Source of the DNA: an uncultured Lachnospiraceae bacterium
GTDB taxonomy: Bacteria; Bacillota; Clostridia; Lachnospirales; Lachnospiraceae
Direction of reading: 5' to 3'
Length of the DNA: 8,054 nt
Assembly (NCBI GenBank): GCA_947177925.1
Contig: CAMWWJ010000150.1
Location: forward strand, 1 to 8,054
The position numbers and the translations under genes are program-made. The notes under the pieces were generated by a model, which made no database searches, was not told the origin of the DNA, and saw nothing but the letters and a program-made list of their open reading frames with translations. This document shows, piece after piece, positions 1 to 6,472 of this stretch (position 1 is its first letter; every line of letters begins with the position of its first letter).

Positions 1-1
1 C

Positions 2-31
2 ATTATAACAAATTTTATATAATCTTTCCAA
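2..31 (-). promoter_or_regulatory. Candidate sigma-A promoter reading out of the left edge
   Basis: Read on the minus strand there is a perfect -10 TATAAT (positions 7 to 2) preceded by TG one base upstream, giving the extended -10 TGTTATAAT. An 18-nt spacer separates it from TTGGAA (31 to 26), a 4/6 match to the -35 consensus. It would drive a minus-strand gene beyond the window. The DNA is very AT-rich here, so chance matches are possible. Confidence 0.45.
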
Positions 32-129
32 AAATCTACGTATAACTTTTTACTTATTAGAAAATTTATTTAATATCTCTTTAATTTTTTACTTGCTAAC
101 TGTAACAGTCAAAAGGCTTCATAATTCCA

Positions 130-531
130 TTACAATCTCTCACCTTTCAACCTCTCAATAACCCCAACATCCGCCGGCAGCCACTCCACCGACTCCAAAC
201 TCTCCCTCGTCAGCCACCTAGCCTCACTATGCTCTAAAAGCTTTAAATCCCCCGACTTTATAGAACACAAATAACATTTCATATGTAAATGAAAATCCGG
301 ATAATCATAATCTACCTCCGCAAAACAGCGACCAACCAAAATCTCCGTCTCCAATTCCTCTCGAATCTCCCTTACAACCGCTTCCTCTGGTGACTCACCC
401 GGCTCAACCTTACCTCCCGGAAATTCCCACATGCCTTTAAACTCTCCATATCCTCTCCGGGTTGCAAATATTTTATCTTCCTTCTGAATGATTGCCGCAG
501 CTACTTCCACAACCTTCACTTCTTTTGCCAT
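130..531 (-). CDS. Nudix hydrolase, MutT/8-oxo-dGTP diphosphatase-like
   Basis: This 133-aa protein is a small cytoplasmic Nudix hydrolase of the MutT/NudG type, which hydrolyses (often oxidised or modified) nucleoside triphosphates to the monophosphate and pyrophosphate. The Nudix box spans residues 40-62: G40, E46 and R54-E55-x-x-E58-E59 are in place, and the three glutamates are the expected Mg2+ ligands. The late box glycine is replaced by E61, a variation I believe is tolerated in this subgroup. The N-terminal strand 'VVEVAAAII', the 'WEFPGGK' lead-in (35-41) and the C-terminal 'WLPADVGVIERL' (117-128) fit MutT/NudG proteins, and the length is typical. The ATG at 529-531 directly follows AGGGAAGG, a purine-rich ribosome binding site with short spacing. 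It appears monocistronic: the gap to the next minus-strand gene upstream is over 500 nt. The exact substrate cannot be read from sequence, so no gene symbol is given. Confidence 0.9.
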   Translation of the reverse strand: MAKEVKVVEVAAAIIQKEDKIFATRRGYGEFKGMWEFPGGKVEPGESPEEAVVREIREELETEILVGRCFAEVDYDYPDFHLHMKCYLCSIKSGDLKLLEHSEARWLTRESLESVEWLPADVGVIERLKGERL

Positions 532-674
532 CCTTCCCTGTATTCCAATTTCTACTTACAATTTTTAATGTTTTCATTCCCACTTTTTACAGTACTATAT
601 GAAAAGACCATCCTGCTACATATTTCCATAAAAACTTCAAACTATAAAATATTACCATAAAACAAAATTTCACA

Positions 675-703
675 TTTACAACTATTTACACTTCCTATAT
701 AAT
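675..703 (+). promoter_or_regulatory. Sigma-A promoter for the predicted small RNA
   Basis: The plus strand carries TTTACA (675-680; 5/6 match to TTGACA), exactly 17 nt of spacer, and a perfect TATAAT (698-703). The expected start is A710, seven bases after the -10. No plausible plus-strand protein gene lies downstream, but a structured element with a terminator-like end does (710-850). The promoter is divergent from the Nudix gene. The DNA is AT-rich, but near-consensus boxes at ideal spacing make this the best promoter match in the window. Confidence 0.65.
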
Positions 704-743
704 ACACTCATAACAACATAAGCAATCATGTGCTGAAAAGCCC

Positions 744-764
744 GGTGTCTATTTATAGATGCTT
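744..764 (+). repeat. Hairpin repeat, copy 1
   Basis: This 21-nt unit begins GGTGT and ends ATGCTT. It folds as an 8-bp stem (744-751 with 756-763) capped by TTTA (752-755). The stem contains G744-U763, U746-G761 and G747-U760 wobbles. It matches copy 2 at 17 of 21 positions. All four differences fall in two base pairs: C749-G758 here is T812-A821 in copy 2, and A751-T756 here is G814-C819. The base preceding each copy is also C. Confidence 0.75.
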
Positions 765-789
765 TGCTCATAAGTGCATTGCAAAACAA

Positions 790-850
790 AAAGGGGCTTC
801 CTGTACGGTGTTTGTTTACAAATGCTTGAGTCAGGAAGTTCTTTTATTTT
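790..850 (+). terminator. 3' terminator-like hairpin of the small RNA
   Basis: In the plus-strand RNA, 790-803 (AAAGGGGCTTCCTG) pairs with 832-845 (CAGGAAGTTCTTTT minus its wobble positions) in 14 consecutive pairs, three of them G-U. After a bulged T804, AC pairs with GT at 830-831, and hairpin copy 2 caps the stem. A U-rich run (TTCTTTTATTTT, 839-850) follows and partly overlaps the stem, as in intrinsic terminators. Read from the minus strand the wobbles become mismatches and the stem shortens to about 9 pairs. Confidence 0.55.
807..827 (+). repeat. Hairpin repeat, copy 2
   Basis: This is the second copy of the 21-nt hairpin, in direct orientation 63 nt after copy 1. The stem is 807-814 with 819-826 and the loop TTTA is at 815-818. 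The loop, the wobble pairs and the flanks are identical to copy 1, and the two changed pairs preserve pairing. This copy forms the tip of the terminator-like 3' stem. Confidence 0.75.
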
Positions 851-951
851 CCCCATTTCAATTAATCATAAATCATTGTCCACACAACTTAAGCATTTTT
901 CAATTACCTATATCATACAACACCAAACCCTATTATACAACTAAAACAAAC
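851..951. other. AT-rich spacer between convergent terminators
   Basis: This is low-GC sequence between the end of the predicted small RNA and the ABC operon terminator. I see no convincing gene, promoter or repeat in it. Confidence 0.5.
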
Positions 952-985
952 AAAAAGCCCCAAAATTTTCATTCCGGGACTTTTT
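952..985 (-). terminator. Intrinsic terminator of the ABC exporter operon
   Basis: On the minus strand, AAAAAGTCCCG (985-975) pairs with TGGGGCTTTTT (962-952) over 11 positions including two G-U wobbles, around a 12-nt loop. The run of T is followed by T-rich sequence. It lies 100 nt after the stop of the second ABC gene. In the plus direction the wobbles become mismatches, so the minus orientation is favoured, although weak bidirectional action is possible. Confidence 0.75.
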
Positions 986-1085
986 GCTATCATCTATCAC
1001 ATTACTTTCAAAAAATCAATTTTACTTTTTATACCGAATCTTTACACTTCGTTTTTAACCTCAAACTTCCTACCTACAACCCTTC

Positions 1086-2954
1086 CTACGCACTCTCCTC
1101 AAACTGAGAATTATACAAATTACAATAAAACCCGCCGCGCTCCATCAATTCATCATGGCTGCCCTGTTCAATAATATCCCCATCCTTCATAACCAAAATC
1201 AAATCCGCATTCCGGATAGTGGATAAACGATGTGCAATAATAAAGCTGGTTCTGCCCTCCATCAAATTATCCATAGCCTTTTGTATCCGGACTTCCGTTC
1301 TGGTGTCAACGCTACTGGTAGCCTCATCCAAAATAAGCACCCGGTTATCTGCCAGAATAGCCCTTGCTATGGTCAGAAGCTGCTTCTGTCCCTGGGAAAC
1401 ATTGGAGGCTTCTTCATTTAGCTCCATATCATAGCCTCCCGGAAGAGTCTGGATAAACCGGTGAGCATGGGCTGCCTTTGCCGCTTCGATAACCTCTTCG
1501 TCTGTGGCATCCAGTCTGCCGTAGCGGATGTTTTCCATAATGGAGCCTTTAAACAGCCAGGTATCCTGAAGAACCATTCCAAAGGCTTCCCTTAATTCCG
1601 TTCTGTCAAAATCCTTTATATTATGTCCATCCAGTAAGATGGCTCCATCCGTCACGTCATAAAAACGCATAAGCAGTTTTACCATGGTGGTCTTTCCTGC
1701 TCCGGTAGGTCCTACAATGGCAATTTTCTGCCCCTGTTTCACCTTGGCCGAGAAGTCGTTAATGATGATTTTATCCGGATTGTAGCCGAATTTTACATGC
1801 TCAAAGGTTACATCTCCCACTAAATCGGAAGCATGTATGGGCGCATGGTTTTTGGCAAACTGTTCTTCTTCCTCTTCTTCCAAAAATTCAAAAATACGCT
1901 CTGCTGCCGCTGCCGTGGACTGAAGCTGGTTGGATACCTGGGCAATCTGGGTAATGGGCTGGGTAAACTGTCTTACATATTGAATAAAGGACTGGATATC
2001 TCCTACCTCAATGACCCCTTTAATATTCAGGTAGCCGCCTATAACCGCTACCGCCACATAGCCAAGGTTCCCTACAAAACCCATAATGGGCTGGGCAAGA
2101 CCGGAAAAGAACTGGGACTTCCATGCAGAATCGTAAAGCTCTTCATTTACCCTGCCAAATTCCTTTTCAAAGGTTTCCTCCGCACCAAATAACTTTACTA
2201 CCTGATGTCCTCCAAAGGTCTCCTCTACCTGGCCGTTTACATGGCCCAGATATTCCTGCTGTTTTACAAAGTATTTTTGGGAATGCTTGATAATAAAACC
2301 AATCAGTCCTCCGGAAACCGGCAGGATCAACAGGGCGATCACTGTCATTAAAGGGCTGATGCTCAACATCATAATGAACACGCCAATTAAAGTTGCCACA
2401 CTGCTGATCAATTGAGTAATAGACTGGTTCAGACTCATGCCCAGTGTATCCACATCATTGGTGATTCTGGAAAGAATTTCCCCATATGTTTTTTTATCAT
2501 AATAATTCATGGGCAGCCTGTGTATTTTTTCCGAAATTTCTTTTCTCATGCGGAAGGCTGTTTTTTGGGAAATTCCCGACATTACATAGCCCTGCACATA
2601 GCCACATAGGGCACTGACTCCATAAAGGATTAAAAGCACCACTAAAATCCAGCCTATTTTTACAAAATCAATTCCGCTGCCTCCGTTGATTTTATCTATC
2701 AGACCGTTAAAAATCTCTGTAGTTGCCTTTCCTAAAACCTTTGGACCGATTACATTAAATACGGTGCTGCCTACAGTAAAAATCATGACAATGATAATGG
2801 CCGCATGATACTTGCTCATATACTGAATCAGCTTTTTCATGGTTCCCTTGAAATTTTTTGCTTTTTCTCCCGGAATCATGCCGCCTCCAGGTCCGTGTCC
2901 GGGACCTCTTCTGGGAGGTCTTCTCATAACGTTCTGCTTATTCTCTTCACTCAT
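1086..2954 (-). CDS. ABC exporter half-transporter, subunit with canonical catalytic residues
   Basis: This 622-aa protein is the second subunit of a predicted heterodimeric ABC exporter in the membrane. It has an N-terminal cytoplasmic tail rich in Arg, Pro and Gly (10-25), six membrane helices over about 50-340, and an ATPase domain over about 380-622. ATP-site residues are Walker A G415-T423 (GPTGAGKTT), Q-loop Q463, Walker B D543 with catalytic E544, and H-loop H575. Its signature is VSQGQ (519-523) instead of LSGGQ, so it contributes a poor signature to the partner's ATP site. An acidic run of Glu lies at 359-364. I chose the ATG at 2952-2954 because AAGGAGGT (2970-2963) lies 8 nt upstream. 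The frame is open to an ATG at 3024-3026, but that start would overlap the previous gene by 71 nt. With the chosen start, the previous stop and this ATG are one base apart (TAG-C-ATG), suggesting translational coupling. Drug, lipid or peptide export is typical of the family; the substrate is unknown. Confidence 0.93.
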   Translation of the reverse strand: MSEENKQNVMRRPPRRGPGHGPGGGMIPGEKAKNFKGTMKKLIQYMSKYHAAIIIVMIFTVGSTVFNVIGPKVLGKATTEIFNGLIDKINGGSGIDFVKIGWILVVLLILYGVSALCGYVQGYVMSGISQKTAFRMRKEISEKIHRLPMNYYDKKTYGEILSRITNDVDTLGMSLNQSITQLISSVATLIGVFIMMLSISPLMTVIALLILPVSGGLIGFIIKHSQKYFVKQQEYLGHVNGQVEETFGGHQVVKLFGAEETFEKEFGRVNEELYDSAWKSQFFSGLAQPIMGFVGNLGYVAVAVIGGYLNIKGVIEVGDIQSFIQYVRQFTQPITQIAQVSNQLQSTAAAAERIFEFLEEEEEEQFAKNHAPIHASDLVGDVTFEHVKFGYNPDKIIINDFSAKVKQGQKIAIVGPTGAGKTTMVKLLMRFYDVTDGAILLDGHNIKDFDRTELREAFGMVLQDTWLFKGSIMENIRYGRLDATDEEVIEAAKAAHAHRFIQTLPGGYDMELNEEASNVSQGQKQLLTIARAILADNRVLILDEATSSVDTRTEVRIQKAMDNLMEGRTSFIIAHRLSTIRNADLILVMKDGDIIEQGSHDELMERGGFYCNLYNSQFEESA

Positions 2955-2955
2955 G

Positions 2956-5241
2956 CTATTGTACCTCCTTTTTTCCATGATCCCTTTGACCGGATTTCTT
3001 CCCGGCATCTTTTCCTGCACTGGCATTCATTTCTGCCTCCGACAACTGGCTGGCTGCAATCTGGCGGTACACTTCATTCTCTGCAAGCAGTTCTTTATGA
3101 GTACCCTGCCCTACGATTTTTCCATCATCCAGCACAAGGATTTTGTCTGCATGAAGAATCGTACTGATTCTTTGAGCTACAATAATAACAGTGGCATCCT
3201 TTGTTTTTTCATGTAAAGCCTTTCTAAGTATCTGATCCGTCTTATAATCAAGTGCGGAAAAGCTGTCATCGAACACATAAATCTTCGGCTGCTTTGCAAT
3301 GGCTCTGGCAATGGAAAGGCGCTGCTTCTGCCCGCCGGAAACATTTCCGCCGCCCTGGGCAATATGCTCTTCAAACGTATCCGGCTTTGCCATGATAAAT
3401 TCACTTGCCTGGGCAATTTCAGCGGCTTCCTCTATCTGTTCCATGGAAACCTCTTTTCTGCCAAAGCCAATGTTGCTTTTTATCGTACCGGAAAAAAGAA
3501 TGCCCTTTTGAGGCACATAACCAATCATATCCCTTAAGTCAGCAAGGTCTAACTGACGGATATCCATTCCGTCAATTTTAACAGCGCCTTCTTTCACATC
3601 ATAAAGTCTTGGAAGAAGCTGGACCAAAGTGGATTTCCCACAACCGGTACTTCCGATAATCGCTGTTGTTTCTCCGGGGTTAGCCGTAAAATCAATATCC
3701 TCCAAAGCATCCTCTTTGGAACCCGGATACGCAAAAAATACATGCTCAAAGCTTACTACACCTTTTACAGCCTCTTCTAATTTTTCAGGCTTCTTTGGAC
3801 TATTGATATGAGTTTCCGTATTTAATACTTCATCGATACGAACTGCAGAAACTGCCGCTCTCGGAAGCATAACGGAAACCATGGTAATCATTAAGAATGA
3901 CATGACGATCTGCATGGTATAAGTAATAAATGCCATCATATCTCCCACCTGCAGATTTCCCATATCAATGCCATGTGCTCCCACCCATATGATCAACACG
4001 GTAATTCCATTCATAATAAACATCATGGTAGGCATCATAAATGCCATGGTACGATGAGTAAACAACTGGGTTTTCATCAAATCCGTGCTGGCATCCTCAA
4101 AACGGTCTTCCTCGTATTTCTCCCTGCCAAATGCACGAATAACGGAAATACCGGTAAGGGTTTCTCTGGAAACTAAATTCAATCTGTCCACAAGTGTCTG
4201 CATTATTTTAAACTTTGGCATGGCAACGATCATAAGAATCCCTACAAGAGAAAGCACCGTCACCACGGCCACAGCAATGATCCATGTCATATGGGTTCCT
4301 GTCCGAATAACCTTTACAATACCGCCAATCCCCATAATCGGAGCATACAGCACGATTCTAAAGGTCATGATAAGCACCATCTGAACCTGCTGAATATCAT
4401 TGGTACATCTGGTAATCAGTGAAGAGGTGGAAAACTGGTTCATCTCGCCATTGGAAAAAGAAACTACTTTCTTGTATACTTTATTTCTTAAATCCTTTGC
4501 CACATTTGCTGCAAGCCTGGAGGATATAAAGGCTACTATAATGGATACCACCATGCCTAACACTGCAATTCCAAGCATTTCCAAACCTTTTCTTTTCAGA
4601 TAATCCATCTGCATTTTATCCACATCCATGCCCATTGCTTCGTATTCAGCACAAACAAAAGCTATGGCAGTGGATTCCCCAATCAGGTCGGACATGTCTT
4701 CCATTTTTTCCGAAATCCCATCACAGATTTCCAGCACCGTTTCTTTCGGAAGCATGGAAAATGCCGTAATCAACTCGGTATCCGCAGGAAGCCCCATCTG
4801 AGAAAGCATTTGGGACTTCATGGCGTCCGCTTCTTCTCCTTTGGAAGAGAGCATGGAAAGTATGGTTTCCTTTTCAATCAGCATCTGCTGGAATTTTTCA
4901 TACTCTTCTTCCGAAATATATGTAATACCGTCTTTTTTTGCTCCCTTATGGTCTTCTTCACAGGCAGCCGCCAGCTCATAAATAGTACCGTTTTTTCTAT
5001 AGCTGGTCCGAAACAGCTCTTCTTCCTCCTGATTCATAAAAAGAACCAATTGTTCAAAGGTTTCCTCTCGCATTTTTTCCGGCACCGGGCTTTCAATACC
5101 CTTTGACTGAATACCAACATCCACAATATCAGAAGTGTATTCTGGCAGGGCAAGATCGCAATTAGCCTGAATAAAAAGTAATAGCAAAATGATAATCATT
5201 ACATACCATGATTTTTTTGCAAACTTTAAAACTTTAATCAT
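2956..5241 (-). CDS. ABC exporter half-transporter, subunit with degenerate ATP site and large external insertion
   Basis: This 761-aa protein is the first subunit of the predicted heterodimeric ABC exporter. It is longer than the usual 570-620 aa because about 170 mostly hydrophilic, Glu/Lys-rich residues (about 45-215) lie between membrane helix 1 (about 11-30) and helix 2 (about 220-240). By topology this insertion is outside the cell. The remaining helices lie within about 220-460 and the ATPase domain at about 495-735. Walker A is G530-T538 (GSTGCGKST), the Q-loop is Q578 and the signature VSGGQ (634-638) is good. In Walker B the catalytic Glu is Asp (D658-D659), and the H-loop His is Gln (Q690). 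Its own ATP site is thus degenerate, while its signature serves the partner's functional site. A Lys-rich tail (743-761) ends the protein. The ATG at 5239-5241 has AAGGAG 8 nt upstream. It resembles one subunit of BmrCD/LmrCD/EfrCD-type exporters; the substrate is not known. Confidence 0.93.
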   Translation of the reverse strand: MIKVLKFAKKSWYVMIIILLLLFIQANCDLALPEYTSDIVDVGIQSKGIESPVPEKMREETFEQLVLFMNQEEEELFRTSYRKNGTIYELAAACEEDHKGAKKDGITYISEEEYEKFQQMLIEKETILSMLSSKGEEADAMKSQMLSQMGLPADTELITAFSMLPKETVLEICDGISEKMEDMSDLIGESTAIAFVCAEYEAMGMDVDKMQMDYLKRKGLEMLGIAVLGMVVSIIVAFISSRLAANVAKDLRNKVYKKVVSFSNGEMNQFSTSSLITRCTNDIQQVQMVLIMTFRIVLYAPIMGIGGIVKVIRTGTHMTWIIAVAVVTVLSLVGILMIVAMPKFKIMQTLVDRLNLVSRETLTGISVIRAFGREKYEEDRFEDASTDLMKTQLFTHRTMAFMMPTMMFIMNGITVLIIWVGAHGIDMGNLQVGDMMAFITYTMQIVMSFLMITMVSVMLPRAAVSAVRIDEVLNTETHINSPKKPEKLEEAVKGVVSFEHVFFAYPGSKEDALEDIDFTANPGETTAIIGSTGCGKSTLVQLLPRLYDVKEGAVKIDGMDIRQLDLADLRDMIGYVPQKGILFSGTIKSNIGFGRKEVSMEQIEEAAEIAQASEFIMAKPDTFEEHIAQGGGNVSGGQKQRLSIARAIAKQPKIYVFDDSFSALDYKTDQILRKALHEKTKDATVIIVAQRISTILHADKILVLDDGKIVGQGTHKELLAENEVYRQIAASQLSEAEMNASAGKDAGKKSGQRDHGKKEVQ
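2963..2970 (-). promoter_or_regulatory. Ribosome binding site fixing the start of the second ABC gene
   Basis: The minus strand reads AAGGAGGT, a full Shine-Dalgarno sequence, 8 nt before the ATG at 2954-2952 and inside the last codons of the upstream gene. It selects this ATG over the two in-frame upstream ATGs (2976-2978 and 3024-3026). Confidence 0.85.
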
Positions 5242-5259
5242 AGGTTTTCTCCTTACTTA

Positions 5260-5285
5260 AATTACCAATCATCAATTGGCTAATT
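5260..5285. promoter_or_regulatory. Operator-like inverted repeat at the ABC operon start
   Basis: The arms AATTACCAAT (5260-5269) and ATTGG-c-TAATT (5275-5285) are complementary over 10 pairs with one bulged base, around a 5-nt centre. The repeat lies just downstream of the predicted -10 and overlaps the predicted transcription start, 18 nt upstream of the first ABC start codon. A repressor of the MarR or TetR kind could bind here, which is inference. As RNA it could also form a hairpin near the 5' end of the mRNA. Confidence 0.45.
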
Positions 5286-5289
5286 ACTT

Positions 5290-5317
5290 ATTATATGAGC
5301 TTATTTTTTAATAACAA
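5290..5317 (-). promoter_or_regulatory. Promoter of the ABC exporter operon
   Basis: On the minus strand, TTGTTA (5317-5312; 4/6 match to the -35) is followed by a 16-nt spacer and a perfect TATAAT (5295-5290). The predicted start is near 5283, giving a leader of about 42 nt before the first ABC gene. Confidence 0.6.
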
Positions 5318-5377
5318 GAAGATTTTTTGATTTTTTAGAAAGTTTTCACATTTTTAAGATTCTTTTGTATCCCCCTA

Positions 5378-6031
5378 TTAAAACAAAACGTTAAACAGGA
5401 AAAGAAAAAGGATAACGGAAATAGCCGTACGCTTCCATTTCCCTTCCTGCTTGGATGGTGTCCTTTTCGTCTCCGGCTGGATTTCTATGGCCTCTACCTG
5501 ATTAATCCATTCCACAAGCTGACCAGTTGTAGTCTGACCTTCCATTTTTTTTTCTATTTCATCCAAGACTTTCATATCGCTATGATACCTGACCAACAAT
5601 CTTGCACATTCTGCCTGCCTCATAGACAAGGTAAATAATCCTTTTTTCTCACAATAAGATTTTCCCCTTTTCGTATCAGAGTTTTCAAGCCAAAGCCAAA
5701 AAGAATCTACGACTTTTATAAACAGGGCCAGCATCACTCCAAAGTAAAAGACCCCGCAGATCAGATATATGAGACCAAATGCTGAATTTACAAATGTATT
5801 TCCAATCCCAATAAGAGACAGAAAAATTCTTCCTATAATAAGCAGACATATAAATAAAGCAAAAGAAATTTTAAATCCCAAACTGCATAAATTCAGGTTC
5901 TTTTCTAAATCCCTATGTTCGGAGGCATTGTTTGTTATGGCAAATTCCAAATCTCTTTTTTTATAGAAAACTTTGTATTTTAGCTGTTCTATCAGCTTTT
6001 GGCTTTCCTCTTTTTCTTCTATATTTTCCAT
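5378..6031 (-). CDS. Membrane protein of unknown function, 217 aa
   Basis: I do not recognise this protein. It begins with a charged, probably helical cytoplasmic region (1-47), followed by two strongly hydrophobic segments (about 50-77 and 82-108) that would form a membrane hairpin. A mostly hydrophilic region of about 90 residues follows (113-200), with Lys/Arg-rich patches near 121-130 and 189-201. It ends in a hydrophobic stretch (202-217) that could be a short third helix or tail anchor. No signal peptide or catalytic motif is visible. The ATG at 6029-6031 has an AAGGGA ribosome binding site about 7 nt upstream. The gene lies 80 nt after the 115-aa gene with no clear terminator between, so it is probably the last gene of the ackA transcript. 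I see no convincing intrinsic terminator after its stop. Confidence 0.8.
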   Translation of the reverse strand: MENIEEKEESQKLIEQLKYKVFYKKRDLEFAITNNASEHRDLEKNLNLCSLGFKISFALFICLLIIGRIFLSLIGIGNTFVNSAFGLIYLICGVFYFGVMLALFIKVVDSFWLWLENSDTKRGKSYCEKKGLFTLSMRQAECARLLVRYHSDMKVLDEIEKKMEGQTTTGQLVEWINQVEAIEIQPETKRTPSKQEGKWKRTAISVILFLFLFNVLF

Positions 6032-6111
6032 TATGCTTCCCTTTTCCTTATTTTTACTTTCTTTTCAGACACATTTCATGTTTTATCTCATTGTAAAAGA
6101 AAAGCAATCCT

Positions 6112-6459
6112 TTATTGCCGGCTGCGAATACGTCTTAGCAGCCCGTCATATTGTTGGTACATTTTCTGTACGCCGTTTTCTAATAAATAATAATGCATAA
6201 TATAGGGTACCAGCAAAACCAGCAGAGCAATAAACAGACAGACAAGTCCCGGTGAAAATGATAATACCAGCAGAAAAAAGGTTCCAAAGGTCAGCAGGGC
6301 AAAGGTAATAGTTACTAAAAGATGTATCAGCCTTTCATGGCTGAAAAATTGTATCTGAACCATATGCTCCTGTAGAATTTCCTCATAGGAAAGCTCTGTT
6401 TCATTTTTTTCAAGAATGTTATCCACATACTCCATATATCTTAATATCCGATTTTTCAT
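6112..6459 (-). CDS. Small two-helix membrane protein of unknown function, 115 aa
   Basis: I do not recognise this protein. Residues 1-42 are charged and probably helical, rich in Glu (EKNETELSYEEILQEH). Two hydrophobic segments (about 44-68 and 70-92) separated by a Pro-Gly turn form a membrane hairpin. The C-terminal tail (93-115) is basic, ending in RRIRSRQ. By the positive-inside rule both ends should be cytoplasmic. The ATG at 6457-6459 lies 13 nt after the ackA stop, with GAGGAAA in the gap as ribosome binding site, so it is very likely co-transcribed with ackA. Its layout (helical N-terminus followed by a two-helix hairpin) resembles the start of the next, 217-aa gene, but I see no clear sequence similarity. 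Confidence 0.85.
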   Translation of the reverse strand: MKNRILRYMEYVDNILEKNETELSYEEILQEHMVQIQFFSHERLIHLLVTITFALLTFGTFFLLVLSFSPGLVCLFIALLVLLVPYIMHYYLLENGVQKMYQQYDGLLRRIRSRQ

Positions 6460-6472
6460 CTGCAGTTTCCTC

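Larger units (their letters stand above)
710..850 (+). ncRNA. Predicted small structured RNA with two covarying hairpins
   Basis: This is a predicted stand-alone transcript of about 140 nt, and I do not recognise its family. It starts about 7 nt after a good promoter and ends in a hairpin followed by a U-rich run. The 5' domain is closed by GCAAT (722-726) with ATTGC (778-782) and GTGCT (730-734) with AGTGC (773-777), leaving CAT bulged, and it encloses hairpin copy 1 (744-764). An A-rich linker (783-792) follows. The 3' domain pairs 790-803 with 832-845, plus AC 805-806 with GT 830-831, and encloses hairpin copy 2 (807-827). Many pairs are G-U in the plus-strand RNA and would be A-C mismatches in a minus-strand RNA, so the structure supports plus-strand transcription. 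An open frame starting with GTG at 730 has no ribosome binding site and gives an unconvincing protein, so I read this as non-coding. Alternatives are a repetitive palindromic element or a mobile-element remnant. No target or function can be assigned. Confidence 0.55.

Noticed and set aside
99..109. Perfect short palindrome ACTGT-A-ACAGT after the Nudix gene
   Set aside because: The arms are only 5 bp with a 1-nt centre and no U run or promoter around it, so it is too short to call an operator or terminator.
710..850. Known riboswitch, T-box or CRISPR array as explanation of the repeated hairpin
   Set aside because: I see no T-box AGGGTGG motif or recognisable riboswitch core. There are only two repeat units, with no spacer regularity beyond them, no cas genes in the window, and no downstream plus-strand gene to control.
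730..1107. Open frame of 125 codons on the plus strand starting with GTG
   Set aside because: There is no ribosome binding site, the composition is Cys/Tyr/Phe/Asn-rich and unlike a conserved protein, and it runs through both predicted terminators and into the 3' end of the ABC gene on the other strand. The first 120 nt are better explained by RNA structure.
2805..3216. Plus-strand open frames of about 120 codons across the ABC gene junction
   Set aside because: They are antisense to two clear ABC genes, have no ribosome binding site, and give low-complexity Phe/Ser/Leu-rich translations.
5321..5377. Possible terminator after the 217-aa membrane protein gene
   Set aside because: There are A/T runs and a small AAGA-T-TCTT palindrome, but no GC-containing stem followed by a U run in the minus direction, so read-through into the ABC operon is not excluded.
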